64,000 bases of DNA from an uncultured Eubacteriales bacterium (GCA_934432725.1 CAKRZE010000009.1:1-64000), one strand, 5' to 3'. Shown: positions 51,918 to 61,328, counted from the first letter of the stretch. Numbers and translations: made by a program. Notes: generated by a model from the sequence alone, not told the origin.

Positions 51918-52997
51918 TTATTTCTGCCCGCTTTCGCTCTCCTTCAGCTTTTCCGCCGTTTCCGCATTCATCAGAGCGGTGATAAGCTCCCCGATGTTTC
52001 CGTTCATGAAGGATTCCAGATCATAAGAGGTATACCCGATCCTGTGATCCGTGATACGTCTCTGGGGAAAATTGTAGGTTCTGATTTTCTCGCTTCTGTC
52101 CCCGGTTCCGACCTGTGCCCGCCGGGAAGCGGCAATTTTATCGGTCTGCTCTCGCCTTTGAATATCGTACAGGCGGGTCCGCAGCATTTTCATGGCTTTG
52201 TCCCGGTTTTTGAACTGACTGCGCTCCTCCTGACACTCCACCACGATTCCGGTCGGCTTGTGGGTGATGCGGACTGCGGACTCCGTCTTGTTGATATGCT
52301 GTCCGCCCGCACCGGTGCTCTTGATCGTATCGATCTTCAGATCCTCCGGACGGATAGAAACCTCAACCTCCTCAGCCTCCGGCAGAACGGCAACCGTCAC
52401 CGTCGATGTCTGAATCCTGCCCTGTGCCTCCGTGACCGGAACACGCTGCACCCGGTGCACGCCGCTCTCAAATTTCAGATGCGAATAAACGTTTTCGCCG
52501 GTAATCCGGAACGTCACCTCGCGAAAGCCGCCCAGCTTGGTCTCGTTCTCATCCAAAAGCTCCGTCCGAAAGCCCTCGGACGATGCATACATGTTATACA
52601 TCCGATAGAGGTCATACGCAAAAAGCGCAGCCTCTTCTCCCCCTGCCGCCGCGCGGATTTCCACCATGACATCCCTTGCGTCATCCGGATCCTGCGGCAA
52701 AAGAAGCCTGCGAAGCTGCTCCTCCAGCCGGCAGACCGCAAGCTTTCCCTGTTTTATTTCCTCTGCGGCAAGCATCCGCAGCTCAGGATCCTCCGTCTCC
52801 CGCAGAAGCGCCTCCGCCTCCTCCAGCCCGCTCTGCGCCCGGCGGCAGGCGCGATAGGCTTCAATCACCGGCGTCAGCCTTTTATGCTCCGAAAGGAGCT
52901 GTGCCATTCTGCCGGGAGAGGCGCCGGTTTCCGGCTGCGCAAGCTCCGTTTCAATCGCCTCATAGCGATTTTCCGCCTCGCGCAGCCGATCAAACAT
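51918..52997 (-). CDS. prfA: Peptide chain release factor 1
   Basis: This 359-residue factor reads UAA and UAG. It has the RF1 stop-recognition PxT in RVPVTEAQGRI (Pro-Val-Thr) and the GGQ in GAGGQHINKTESAVR. MFDRLREAENRYE aligns with RF1 N-termini, so ATG at 52997 is preferred; the alternative at 53006 adds three residues. The usual GRIHTS is GRIQTS here. It follows the aminopeptidase gene after 14 bases. Confidence 0.95.
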   Translation of the reverse strand: MFDRLREAENRYEAIETELAQPETGASPGRMAQLLSEHKRLTPVIEAYRACRRAQSGLEEAEALLRETEDPELRMLAAEEIKQGKLAVCRLEEQLRRLLLPQDPDDARDVMVEIRAAAGGEEAALFAYDLYRMYNMYASSEGFRTELLDENETKLGGFREVTFRITGENVYSHLKFESGVHRVQRVPVTEAQGRIQTSTVTVAVLPEAEEVEVSIRPEDLKIDTIKSTGAGGQHINKTESAVRITHKPTGIVVECQEERSQFKNRDKAMKMLRTRLYDIQRREQTDKIAASRRAQVGTGDRSEKIRTYNFPQRRITDHRIGYTSYDLESFMNGNIGELITALMNAETAEKLKESESGQK

Positions 52998-53011
52998 TCC
53001 CGGCATACGAA

Positions 53012-54403
53012 TCAGCTGTTGAAGGCACAGAATGCCTTATAGGTCATATACAGGTCGGTTTTTGCAATGATTTCATAGGGAGCATGCATGGAAATCACCG
53101 GAACACCGAGGTCCACGGTATCAATATTGTACTTTGCAATATACATGGCAACCGTTCCGCCGCCGCCCTGGTCCACCTTGCCAAGCTCACCGGACTGCCA
53201 GAGTACATGATTCTCCTCAAACAGTCTGCGCATTTCCGCAACATATTCGGCGCTTGCGTCATTGGTGCCGGACTTGCCTCTGGAGCCGGTATATTTCGTC
53301 AGGCAGACACCGCCGTTGAGATAGGAGCTGTTCATTTTTTCAAATACATCCGGGAAATTCGGGTCAAACGCGGCGTTTACATCGGCAGACAGGCACTTGG
53401 AACGCATCCGGACGGCACGCGGGTTGGCGCCCTTTGCCAGAGCAATTTCATCAATCAGATCCAAAAACAGCATGGTCTGCATGCCCGTGTTGCCCTCGGA
53501 GCCGATCTCTTCCTTATCCGCAAGGATCACCATAGCGGTTTTATCCGCATTTCCGGAATCCAGAAGCGCCGTCAGCGCCGCATAGGAGCAAACTCTGTCA
53601 TCGTGTCCATAGGAGCCGATCAGGCTGCGGTCAAGACCGACATCCCGCGCCTTGAACGCCGGAACGCAGGTCAGCTCGGCGCTCTGGAAGTCCTCCTCCA
53701 CAATGCCGTATTTTTCGTGGAAAAGCCGCATCAGATTCAGCTTGATGCCGTTGTCCTTTGCATCGGCGGAATACGGGCGCGTCCCGAGCAGGATATTCAG
53801 CTGCTCGCCCTTGATCGCCTTGGCAAGCGTCTCCCCCATCTGATTGGCGGAAAGATGCGGCAGAAGATCGTTGATGTAGAATACGGGATCTGTCTCATCC
53901 TCGCCGATGGTCACCGCCACCGTCTCACCGTTCGTCTTGGATACCACGCCGTGCAGCGCAAGCGGGATTGCGGTCCACTGATACTTCTTGATCCCGCCGT
54001 AATAGTGCGTCTTAAAGAAGCCCATGCCGCTGTCCTCATACAGCGGATTCTGCTTCAGATCAAGTCTCGGGCTGTCGATGTGCGCGGCGGAAATCGCAAT
54101 GCCGAGCTCCTCCGGCTTTTCCGATCCGATCCGGAACAGGTACAGAGACTTTCCGCGGTTATTGAAATAGTATTTGCCGCCCTCGGCAAGCTTATCTCCG
54201 AAGTGATACGGACGGTACCCCTTCTCCTCTGCGGCGCAAACGGCATAGCATACAGCCTCGCGCTCCGTTTTGGAGGCATCCAGAAACCTCTTGTACTGCT
54301 CCGCATATGCATACGCTTCATCAATTTCGGAAGCGCTCATGTCCCTGAAGCCGTTTTTCCTTTTGTAATAAACAGATTCCTCCAGATTTTTCACTTCATC
54401 CAT
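53012..54403 (-). CDS. M18-family aminopeptidase
   Basis: This 463-residue dinuclear zinc enzyme is of the aspartyl aminopeptidase family. Metal ligands are visible at SAAHIDSPRLD (His and Asp), and KEEIGSEGNTG (Glu), and near the end MHAPYEI. The N-terminal ~70 residues are helical. ATG at 54403 has AAGGAGA upstream; the longer frame is not coding. It probably trims acidic N-terminal residues from peptides. It precedes prfA on the same strand. Confidence 0.93.
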   Translation of the reverse strand: MDEVKNLEESVYYKRKNGFRDMSASEIDEAYAYAEQYKRFLDASKTEREAVCYAVCAAEEKGYRPYHFGDKLAEGGKYYFNNRGKSLYLFRIGSEKPEELGIAISAAHIDSPRLDLKQNPLYEDSGMGFFKTHYYGGIKKYQWTAIPLALHGVVSKTNGETVAVTIGEDETDPVFYINDLLPHLSANQMGETLAKAIKGEQLNILLGTRPYSADAKDNGIKLNLMRLFHEKYGIVEEDFQSAELTCVPAFKARDVGLDRSLIGSYGHDDRVCSYAALTALLDSGNADKTAMVILADKEEIGSEGNTGMQTMLFLDLIDEIALAKGANPRAVRMRSKCLSADVNAAFDPNFPDVFEKMNSSYLNGGVCLTKYTGSRGKSGTNDASAEYVAEMRRLFEENHVLWQSGELGKVDQGGGGTVAMYIAKYNIDTVDLGVPVISMHAPYEIIAKTDLYMTYKAFCAFNS

Positions 54404-54570
54404 TTCCGTATTCTCCTTTACTGTTATGTATATCATTGCCGTCTGCAGGAAGCCCTCAGGGCTCCCGGAAAACAGCGGAATGTGCAATGTCGCGCCGTCC
54501 CGGACCGGAGACAGGCAAACGCAAAGGCATCCCCGGTGCCGGTCGGACCCGACTCCGTATCTGCGCCCCT
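54404..54570. other. Upstream region of the aminopeptidase gene
   Basis: No gene. This short stretch leads into the repeat block at 54571. Confidence 0.4.
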
Positions 54571-54735
54571 TTTTCGAACACCGTGCGGCAAGGAGCACGC
54601 GCGGAAAAGCGCCGCGCCGGGGCTGTCAAGCCCCAGAAAATCCTCGGCTGAGGATTTTCTGGGCGTATTATCCCACAAGTAAAAATGTGTGCTTCATGAA
54701 CATTTTTACGCCGTGCGGCAAACGCGCAAAACACT
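54571..54735 (+). repeat. R3 plus partial R2 intergenic repeat
   Basis: R3 (about 54571-54672) with ccggggctgtcaagccccag and the hairpin AAAATCCTC-GGCT-GAGGATTTT, then the junction tattatccca, then a partial R2 (54673-54735) with aaaaatgtgtgcttcatgaacattttt. It is the reverse complement of the composite at 521-660. It lies between two minus-strand genes. The remainder to 54935 has no gene. Confidence 0.75.
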
Positions 54736-54935
54736 GCGCCGCACGCCGATTCCGGACGCCGGCAAGCCTGCACGCAGCAAAAAATGCACTTTGAGGCAAC
54801 CGGCAAAGCATATCGGCAGCATTCTGTCGGAAAGCTCTCCGTCTGCCGGCTTGACCCAGATACGCCGTTTCCCTGCATATCACGGCATATTTTCCGAAGC
54901 CCTGCGATCCGCCGAAGCACAGTGCTGCCGCATCT

Positions 54936-55535
54936 TTACCGCTTCGCCGCAAGCAGCCCGGCGTAATGCTCTCTCGCCCCGGCGACCTTTTTGACGTAAT
55001 CGGCAGTCTCCCGGATCGGGATGTTCCGCAGAACGCCGTCCCCTGCTATTTCGGGATCATCCAGCCATTTTCTGACACGGGAAGCCCCCGCGTTATACGC
55101 GGCATATGCTGTCTCCCAGCGTCCGAACTCCCCGTACAGATACGACAGAAGATAAGTCCCGTACCGGATGTTCCGCACAGGCTCGCATATTTCCCCTTCC
55201 TCTGCGTCTTCGCCGAGGCGCCATGCGATCCATGTGTAGGTGTCCGGCATCAGCTGCATCAGTCCTCTGGCGCCGGCGTGCGAAACGGCATCCTGCCGAA
55301 AATTGCTTTCGGTCCGGATAACCGCATATATCACATCCTCCGGAACCCCGAATTCCGCAGCTGCAGCCTCGACCTGCTCCGAAAAATGACACGGATACAG
55401 ATTCCGTTCGATTCTGTCTCCGATCGCATCGGACAGGCGAAAAGCGCCGTACACTGCCGCACACAGCAGAATGACCGCAGCCACAACTGCCGGTGCGGAG
55501 AGCCTTCTCCTCCGCTTTCTCTCCGAAGACCTCAC
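54936..55535 (-). CDS. Membrane-anchored lytic transglycosylase (SLT)
   Basis: This 199-residue protein has an N-terminal membrane helix (AVVAAVILLCAAVYGAF) and an SLT domain. The catalytic Glu lies in IRTESNFRQDAV; GARGLMQLMP and AYAAYNAGASRVRKWL are also standard. It cleaves peptidoglycan outside the membrane. The start is a GTG at 55535 (GGGGGG upstream). It follows coaE on the same strand and may be co-transcribed. Confidence 0.92.
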   Translation of the reverse strand: MRSSERKRRRRLSAPAVVAAVILLCAAVYGAFRLSDAIGDRIERNLYPCHFSEQVEAAAAEFGVPEDVIYAVIRTESNFRQDAVSHAGARGLMQLMPDTYTWIAWRLGEDAEEGEICEPVRNIRYGTYLLSYLYGEFGRWETAYAAYNAGASRVRKWLDDPEIAGDGVLRNIPIRETADYVKKVAGAREHYAGLLAAKR

Positions 55536-55604
55536 CGGAATCCCCCCGCTTTCTTTCCATCAACGCCGCACAGCCTCACATGCCGCAAGACAGCGGAAAA
55601 GCCG

Positions 55605-56240
55605 TCATCCCGGCAGTCCCAAGCCGCCTTTTCCGGCAGCGGCAATACCGAGCCGGTCAAGCACAGCATCGATCTGATCGGACAACGCGCCGTGCGAGCC
55701 ATCCTCTCCATTATATATGATTTCATCGCACTTTTCAAGATAAAAAGCGTTGTTTTTTTGTGCGGCAAGCCTTTTTTCCGCAGTCTCCTCCGAAATACCG
55801 TCCCGTCTGACGATTCTTTGGATCCGGAGCCCGTCCGGTGCAACAACACCGATAACCGCATCGCACTCCCGATTAAATCCGCTCTCAAACAAAAGCGGCG
55901 CATCGATCACCGCCGCCGGATAGCCCTTTTCCCGGCACCGATCCAGCCACAGACGGCATTCGCACAGAATATGGCGATGCGTGATCCGGTTCAGCATCCG
56001 CCTGCGGTTGGCATCCCTCATCACAAGCTCCGCCATATGCCGCCGGTCATAGGTTCCGTCCGGTAAAAGAATCTCACTGCCGAACGCATGTACAAGCTCA
56101 TTCAGGCATCTGCTCTCCGGCATACAGACCGTGCGGGAAACCCGATCCGTATCCAGAACCGGAATACCTCTTTCCTTCAGAAAGAAGGAAACATAGCCTT
56201 TTCCGGCTCCGCTTCCGCCGGTCAGTCCGATTACAGTCAC
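55605..56240 (-). CDS. coaE: Dephospho-CoA kinase
   Basis: This 211-residue enzyme makes the last step of coenzyme A synthesis. The P-loop is GLTGGSGAGKG, then DTDRVSR, and DAPLLFESG near the middle, with NNAFYLEKCDEIIYNGE at the C-terminus. A GTG at 56240 has GGAAGG nine bases upstream and gives a normal N-terminus; the ATG at 56261 is a weaker alternative. The P-loop residue after GKG is Tyr rather than Thr/Ser. Confidence 0.9.
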   Translation of the reverse strand: MTVIGLTGGSGAGKGYVSFFLKERGIPVLDTDRVSRTVCMPESRCLNELVHAFGSEILLPDGTYDRRHMAELVMRDANRRRMLNRITHRHILCECRLWLDRCREKGYPAAVIDAPLLFESGFNRECDAVIGVVAPDGLRIQRIVRRDGISEETAEKRLAAQKNNAFYLEKCDEIIYNGEDGSHGALSDQIDAVLDRLGIAAAGKGGLGLPG

Positions 56241-56389
56241 GCAGAACAACCTTCCCTTCATACGCCTGCTTTCCCGTTCCTCTCCGAAAAGCCGGACAGC
56301 GCGGCAAAGCAGGCTCTGATCTATTGATTCCGTCCGCTTCCGGAAAAATGCCGTAATCCGCCCGGAGCCCCGATCCCGGGACCCCCGCC

Positions 56390-56965
56390 TCAGTCTCCGA
56401 TTCCGGCACGGCGATTCAGCCCGCGCAGCAGCGGAACCAGCGGATAAACAAGCATACCCATGGCAAAATTCCCAACGCCGTGAACCGCATCAAAGGGCAG
56501 CCCGGACACGATCCATGCAAGGGTCTGCTTCCATGTCAGATGAAACAGGATTGCCTGCGCGGGCGCGTACAGCGTCCCGAACAGCATCCCGTGCAGAAAG
56601 CAGAGCGCAGGATACGCAAGCATGCAGAGGCGCTTCGGCATATTCCCGGGAAGCAGCATTGCAGCTCCCCACAAAAGCGTCCAAAGATACAGGTACGGAA
56701 GCCACCATACGGAAAACCCCGCATAGAGACCGTTCAAAAACACATACAGATAGATCGGGATCAGTGCTTTTTTTCGGTAAACAACCGTCAAAAGCACCGT
56801 AAACATGGCGAGGGGATGCACATTCGGCAGCCCCTCCATCAAAAGCTTTCCGCAGAACATCATAACGCCGAACATGGCGAAAACCGTCATTTCCATGACC
56901 GTCAGACGTTTTCTGCGCCCCGGCTTCCGCTCTGCGGTGTCCTTACTTTGTCCGAACAAGCTCAT
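56390..56965 (-). CDS. ECF transporter S component
   Basis: This 191-residue membrane protein has a basic cytoplasmic start (AERKPGRRKRLTVMEM) and six hydrophobic segments, including ALIPIYLYVFLNGLYAGFSVWWLPYLYLW and GNFAMGMLVYPLVPLL. This layout fits the substrate-binding S components of energy-coupling factor transporters. The start at 56965 overlaps the DUF4430 gene by 23 bases, so the pair is coupled. The ATPase and T subunits must be encoded elsewhere. The substrate, perhaps a cobalamin-like vitamin given the DUF4430 partner, is not shown. Confidence 0.82.
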   Translation of the reverse strand: MSLFGQSKDTAERKPGRRKRLTVMEMTVFAMFGVMMFCGKLLMEGLPNVHPLAMFTVLLTVVYRKKALIPIYLYVFLNGLYAGFSVWWLPYLYLWTLLWGAAMLLPGNMPKRLCMLAYPALCFLHGMLFGTLYAPAQAILFHLTWKQTLAWIVSGLPFDAVHGVGNFAMGMLVYPLVPLLRGLNRRAGIGD

Positions 56966-57476
56966 ACCGGTCGCCGTCCGCAATTTCGGCGGAATCCACA
57001 CCGACCGTCATGTATTCTCCGGCGCGAAGGAAGCTCCAATAGGTCTGGTCAATATCATAATCTGCCGTCATACCGTTGACCTTTTTGACATAAAGACCGT
57101 ACTGAGATGCTTCGCCCTCAATCAAATTCAGCTTTAAAAGCGCACTCCCCACCGTTGTCTCATCCGTGTGAACCGTCAGAACCACCGACCTATCTTCCGC
57201 CTGAACCGTTACATATATGGTTTTGGAGCCTTCGCCAAGCTCGGTATCCTTCCCATATACGGCATCCGCCCAGATTCCGGTCAGTGTTTCGGCAGCGTCC
57301 GATTCATCGGCTTTTGTTTCATTCGCGGCAGTTTCCGATGAAAGCGGAGACTTGGTATCCTCGGCTACCGGTCCCGGTCCCCGAAAATCATCGTCCCGTC
57401 CGACACAGGCAGAAAGCGACAGTACGCAGACCAGAGCTGCGCACAGACAAAGGATTCTCTTCCGGATCATATTCAT
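56943..57476 (-). CDS. DUF4430-domain lipoprotein
   Basis: This 177-residue lipoprotein has lipobox LSAC, then a low-complexity acidic/Ser/Thr linker to about 70, then a DUF4430 domain (IYVTVQAEDRSVVLTVHTDETTVGSALLKLNLI...TYWSFLRAGEYMTVGVDSAEIADGDRYELVRT). DUF4430 is related to the C-terminal domain of transcobalamin-like proteins, so it may bind a ligand outside the cell. Its coupling to an S component supports capture and delivery. Confidence 0.85.
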   Translation of the reverse strand: MNMIRKRILCLCAALVCVLSLSACVGRDDDFRGPGPVAEDTKSPLSSETAANETKADESDAAETLTGIWADAVYGKDTELGEGSKTIYVTVQAEDRSVVLTVHTDETTVGSALLKLNLIEGEASQYGLYVKKVNGMTADYDIDQTYWSFLRAGEYMTVGVDSAEIADGDRYELVRTK

Positions 57477-57680
57477 AGTTTTTTCTTCATCCTTTCTTTA
57501 TATCATTCCGCCCGCCGCAAGCAGGCAGGAGAAAGCGTGTTCACTCTATCATTCCGAGAGTGAAATGACTGCCGTCACACCGATAACGGCTCTTTCGGAA
57601 AAACCGCACAGCAAGCCCTTCATCCCGCGGCAGCAGGCTTGCCCCGCGGCAGCAGCGGCAAATCGGTTTTCAGGCATGCA
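57477..57680. other. Intergenic stretch upstream of the DUF4430 gene
   Basis: No gene. Approaching the repeat mosaic. Confidence 0.4.
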
Positions 57681-57987
57681 AGCCGAAAGCGCCGCGCCGG
57701 GACTGCCAAGCCCCGGAAAGCTCCGGCGGAGGATTTTCCGTGCGTATGATACCGCAAATTTAAGCAAGACTCCATGAATTTGACGGCAACGCCGGCAAAT
57801 TCGCAAAATGCGGCAAATCAGCTTCACCCGTCAGGTAAATTTTATACCGCATTATTATACCATGAAGCAAAAATGTGTGCTTGCACAAACATTTTTGCGA
57901 AGCCGTCAATGCCGCAGCCGTGCGAAGCACGGGGAGGCGCCAGCCGCGAAGGGATGCCCGGCAGCCCTTCCTGCGGTTATTATACCA
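57681..57987 (+). repeat. R3-R1-R2 intergenic repeat mosaic
   Basis: R3 is about 57681-57753, a solo R1 is 57754-57861 and R2 is 57862-57987. Junctions are gtatgatacc, attattatacc and ttattatacc. R1 includes gaatttgacggc...gccggcaaattc. R2 nearly matches the reverse complement of 650-788, ending in the same GC-rich part. The remaining bases to 58369 show no supported gene. Confidence 0.85.
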
Positions 57988-58369
57988 CAAAGAACTCCGG
58001 TATGTCAATGCCCGCGCCCGCACCCCTTTCTCTCCGCAAAGCTGCCGTTGATGCAGAAGCGAAGGAATATAAAAAGGGCGATCAAGCTTGTTATCATCCG
58101 CCTGCACCACACTGTCACATAACGGAAACGCCTGATCGCCACAGGTATAAAAGCACAAAACAAAGGACACCTTAAAAACCGCTTCCGCGCAGGGCGGTCA
58201 GACCGACACCTCCCGCAGTGCGGAAGCGCTCTGCCGGCGTCCCCTCCCGCCGCGGCATTTCGCTATTCTGAAAAGCCGCAGCACAGGCAGCTCCGTTCCG
58301 CTCCCTGCGGTTCCTTCAAACGGAGTAGAACCAGGTCAAAAGCACCTTGCCTTCCGGTATGCGCCGACC
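57988..58369. other. Intergenic stretch, no gene seen
   Basis: The ORFs are by-products of the repeat or unsupported. I see no promoter or RNA gene. Confidence 0.4.
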
Positions 58370-59584
58370 TTACGGCAGCATACCCTCCAGCTCCGCTTCT
58401 GCCTGAAGCGCATCTCTTTCCGCATCCTGCTTCTCGCTCTGTTCCTTTTCCTTTTGCTCCCTCTCCTCTTCCTCCGGGTCCGGAATCGGACGGGGCATCG
58501 GCTCTCCGCGCAGATACGGCGTCTGTATCCGGACAGGAGTTCCCGCATCCGCCGAGTCGCGGATTGCCTCCAAAACCTCCTGCACATGCAGTGCAGGCTG
58601 CAAGAGCATACGCGGCTCCCTGCCCTCCGAGATCGCATCCGCCATTTCCCACAGTCCCAAGCCGGTGGGCTCATACTGATGCTCATACGCCTTCATAGAG
58701 ACAATTCTGCCATCGGGAGAACCCACCTCGATGTAAAGCCTGACCGGCGAAATCCCGAGACACGGATTCTGCACCGAAAGCGTCCCTTTTGTTCCGTATA
58801 TTTCAAGCCCGGGATGACAATGCATAAAAACATCGCAGGAGGTCTGAAGAGAAGCAATCACATCATGATCAAAGAGAAGCGATGCCTGAACCGTAGTAAA
58901 GGAGTTCAGCCGGATCAGCTTTCCGTACTGCATGCTTGCCGAGGTAATCAGTCTGTTCTGCCGCCTCAGTCTGCCGGCAGCAGAAACGCTCCTGACACTT
59001 CCCAGCAGGTAAGCCAGCTCCGAGACAAGCAGTTCGCCCCATTCCCAAAGAGGTCCGTTGCCGTTTTGATAACAGCCATCCGGATCAAAATGCCACTGCT
59101 CATAGCCGGAATCCCCGATAAATGCAGCCGCCCCGGTAATTTCTCCGATCAGACCGCTGTCAATGATCCGGCGGCAGGTCTGAACAGACGGTGCCAGAAT
59201 AAAATCCGGACCGCTGCAGAAGCAGGGCGAAGCTTTTGCCCCGGAGGTCTGGCTGTCCAAAGCCCTTGCAGTCTGAAGATCCGGCGCCAGAAGCCTGTCC
59301 GCATACACATGCTTTCCGGCACGCAGCGCACGTTCTGTCACATCGATCTGCCCGGAGCGTCCCTCCAGATTCAGAACAATCGATATTTTCGGATCCTCCA
59401 GCAGCTGGTCCACCGTGCGGTATACTTCGGGGATCTGATACAGCTCCTGCAGCGTCTGCACGGAATACCCCGGCTGTTCGCAGATCGCGGCAACCTTCAG
59501 ATTTTTAAAATGATATTGCAGATTGTGCAAATAGGCTTCGCAGCGGTCAAGGGGTCCCACAATTCCGATCCTTGTAATTTTCAT
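58370..59584 (-). CDS. Gfo/Idh/MocA-family oxidoreductase, atypical
   Basis: This encodes 404 residues. The N-terminal Rossmann fold opens with RIGIVGPLDRCEAYL; the loop is less glycine-rich than usual. GKHVYADRLLA replaces the common GKHVxCEKP, so the usual catalytic Lys is Arg97. The C-terminal domain has the family core and CHPGLEIYGTKGTLSVQNP. The last ~35 residues are an acidic/Gln-rich tail (EEEEREQKEKEQSEKQDAERD). Catalysis is doubtful; it may bind NAD and a sugar in a regulatory or altered role. The gene is monocistronic. Confidence 0.8.
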   Translation of the reverse strand: MKITRIGIVGPLDRCEAYLHNLQYHFKNLKVAAICEQPGYSVQTLQELYQIPEVYRTVDQLLEDPKISIVLNLEGRSGQIDVTERALRAGKHVYADRLLAPDLQTARALDSQTSGAKASPCFCSGPDFILAPSVQTCRRIIDSGLIGEITGAAAFIGDSGYEQWHFDPDGCYQNGNGPLWEWGELLVSELAYLLGSVRSVSAAGRLRRQNRLITSASMQYGKLIRLNSFTTVQASLLFDHDVIASLQTSCDVFMHCHPGLEIYGTKGTLSVQNPCLGISPVRLYIEVGSPDGRIVSMKAYEHQYEPTGLGLWEMADAISEGREPRMLLQPALHVQEVLEAIRDSADAGTPVRIQTPYLRGEPMPRPIPDPEEEEREQKEKEQSEKQDAERDALQAEAELEGMLP

Positions 59585-60338
59585 ACTAAATCAAACACTT
59601 CTTTCCTTCCGGAACGTATCCTTTTATCAAAAACGGGCAGAGACGTTGCAAAAGAATACTGAATGCAGGCAGCAGCGCATATTGTCCCATGGATTTCAAA
59701 AAGCCTCCGGACAGGACCGCCGACTCCTGCTGAAGCACGGCATGCCGTACCGATCGCCGGAAAACAGCCTGCCCCGTGAGGAATCCGGCGTCTCCTGTCA
59801 CGCCCTCCCGTCTCTTGGACACAGTATATCACGTTTTCCCATATTTTGCAAGAAGATTTCCGGATAAAATTTCCATAACTTTCACTCCGGGAAAAACCGC
59901 CTTCCCCGAAAGAGACAGCCCCCGCCGCAAAGGGTGCAACTATGCACGGATCCGGAGCGGATTCACTGTCTTTTCCGACAGTAAATGCCGCAAAGCACGG
60001 ACAGCGGACTGCTCCGGCTTTTCCGGTGCCCGGCATTTTCATCCTGCTCTTGTGTTTTTTGTTCAGGAGCTTGTTTTCAGGATATTCAGGGAGATTTACA
60101 TTTAATTTCATAATTTTTCAAATAAATACTTGAAAATCAAGGGGATTTATGGTAAAATTGAGAAAAGAAATCAATATTTTATAAAATGATACACATCGAA
60201 ATCAAAGAAGTACATGCCATAACGCAAACCGATCCTCTGTTCTCCGAAAAAAGCGCAGCCTTCATGGTCTTTGGCACGCTCGTCATTCCGTTCAATTCAC
60301 CCCGCTGTCTTTTCACAGCCGTCTAAAAGGAGAAACCG
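59585..60338 (+). other. Long intergenic region upstream of the sigma factor
   Basis: It has no gene. The right part (about 60100-60200) is AT-rich and holds a promoter at 60130-60158. I see no repeat of the R1-R3 type here. Confidence 0.5.
60130..60158 (+). promoter_or_regulatory. Promoter of the ECF sigma factor operon
   Basis: TTGAAA (60130-60135) and TAAAAT (60153-60158), 17-base spacer, in an AT-rich stretch. The leader would be about 170 bases. No second promoter with an ECF-type -35 was found. Confidence 0.6.
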
Positions 60339-60890
60339 ATGCTGACATACCTGAATTTGATCGATACCACCGAGGATCGTGATAAGTTCCGGCATATTTA
60401 TGAAAAATACAGTCAGAGCATGCTGAAAACGGCGTATTCCATTCTGGGAGATTACCACGAAGCAGAGGATGCCGTCCAGAATGCCCTCTTTTCCGTTGCA
60501 AGACATCTGAACGAAATCAAGGACCCCGATTCGGACAGAACTGCCGGATATCTGATGGTAAATGCGAAAAACGCCGCCATTGATATTCTGACAAAAAGAA
60601 CCAAATTTCTGGAGCTGGACTGTGAGATACCGGACGAAGGCGGAGAAGAACGCCTTCTGGAGCAGCTGTGCGTGAAAGAAACCTTTGAAAAAGTCATTGA
60701 GATCATTCAGAATCTTCATCCGATATACCGTCCTGTGCTGTATCTGCATTATGTGGAAAACAAATCCGCCCGCGAAATAGCAGACGAGCTGCACCGGAAT
60801 CTGAAAACGGTGCAGCATCAGCTCTCCAAGGGACGCCAGCTGTTGATCAAATTGATCGAAAAGGAGCTTACAGCAGATGAAAGATCATAA
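60339..60890 (+). CDS. RNA polymerase sigma factor, ECF type
   Basis: This 183-residue sigma factor has region 2 (FRHIYEKYSQSMLKTAYSILGDYHEAEDAVQNALFSVARHL) and region 4 (IYRPVLYLHYVENKSAREIADELHRNLKTVQHQLSKGRQLL). It is probably a stress or envelope regulator. AGGAG precedes the ATG. The next gene, a damaged anti-sigma factor, starts at an ATG inside its last codons. Confidence 0.93.
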   Translation: MLTYLNLIDTTEDRDKFRHIYEKYSQSMLKTAYSILGDYHEAEDAVQNALFSVARHLNEIKDPDSDRTAGYLMVNAKNAAIDILTKRTKFLELDCEIPDEGGEERLLEQLCVKETFEKVIEIIQNLHPIYRPVLYLHYVENKSAREIADELHRNLKTVQHQLSKGRQLLIKLIEKELTADERS

Positions 60891-61256
60891 ATTCTCCATT
60901 GCGGATGCATTTCTGGAGGCAGAGCTGCGGGATTATCACTCGCTCAGCAAGGAGCAGCCCATTGTTCCGTCCGAAACATTCAAAAGGTCCGTAAAGCGAT
61001 TATTCTCCGCGCGTCCCTCCGTTTTTTTCAGAGGTCTGCGGCACTGACGGCAGTGCTGCCTCTCTGCATCGGCTTCCTTACGCGCTGCGGATTGCCCTTT
61101 ACCGAAAATCACAGAAGCTCCTCTGTTTCCGTTCGGAACAGGGGAGCTTTTATCCGTTTTTCATGTTTCAAGCAAACTCAGTCCATGAAGGGCGCCTCCG
61201 GAATTCCGCGCGCCGGCACAAAAGATTTTTCCCGAAGCGCTTCAGACATTTTATGA
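60877..61256 (+). pseudogene. Anti-sigma factor remnant, frameshifted
   Basis: The ATG at 60877 overlaps the end of the sigma gene and encodes MKDHKFSIADAFLEAELRDY...FKRSVKRLFSARPS, like the cytoplasmic part of an anti-sigma factor. The frame then hits TGA at 61045 after a run of seven T at about 61022. In the frame reached by adding one T, the reading continues as a hydrophobic QRSAALTAVLPLCIGFL, as expected for the transmembrane helix, to 61256. The remainder after that is of low quality. It is probably a broken gene, or a truncated 56-residue product. Confidence 0.6.
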
Positions 61257-61328
61257 AGGCGTCTCCATCCACGGTCTTTCCCCGCAGAAAGAAGGAGCCG
61301 CACCGTCATAAACCGGAAAAGCCGATTC

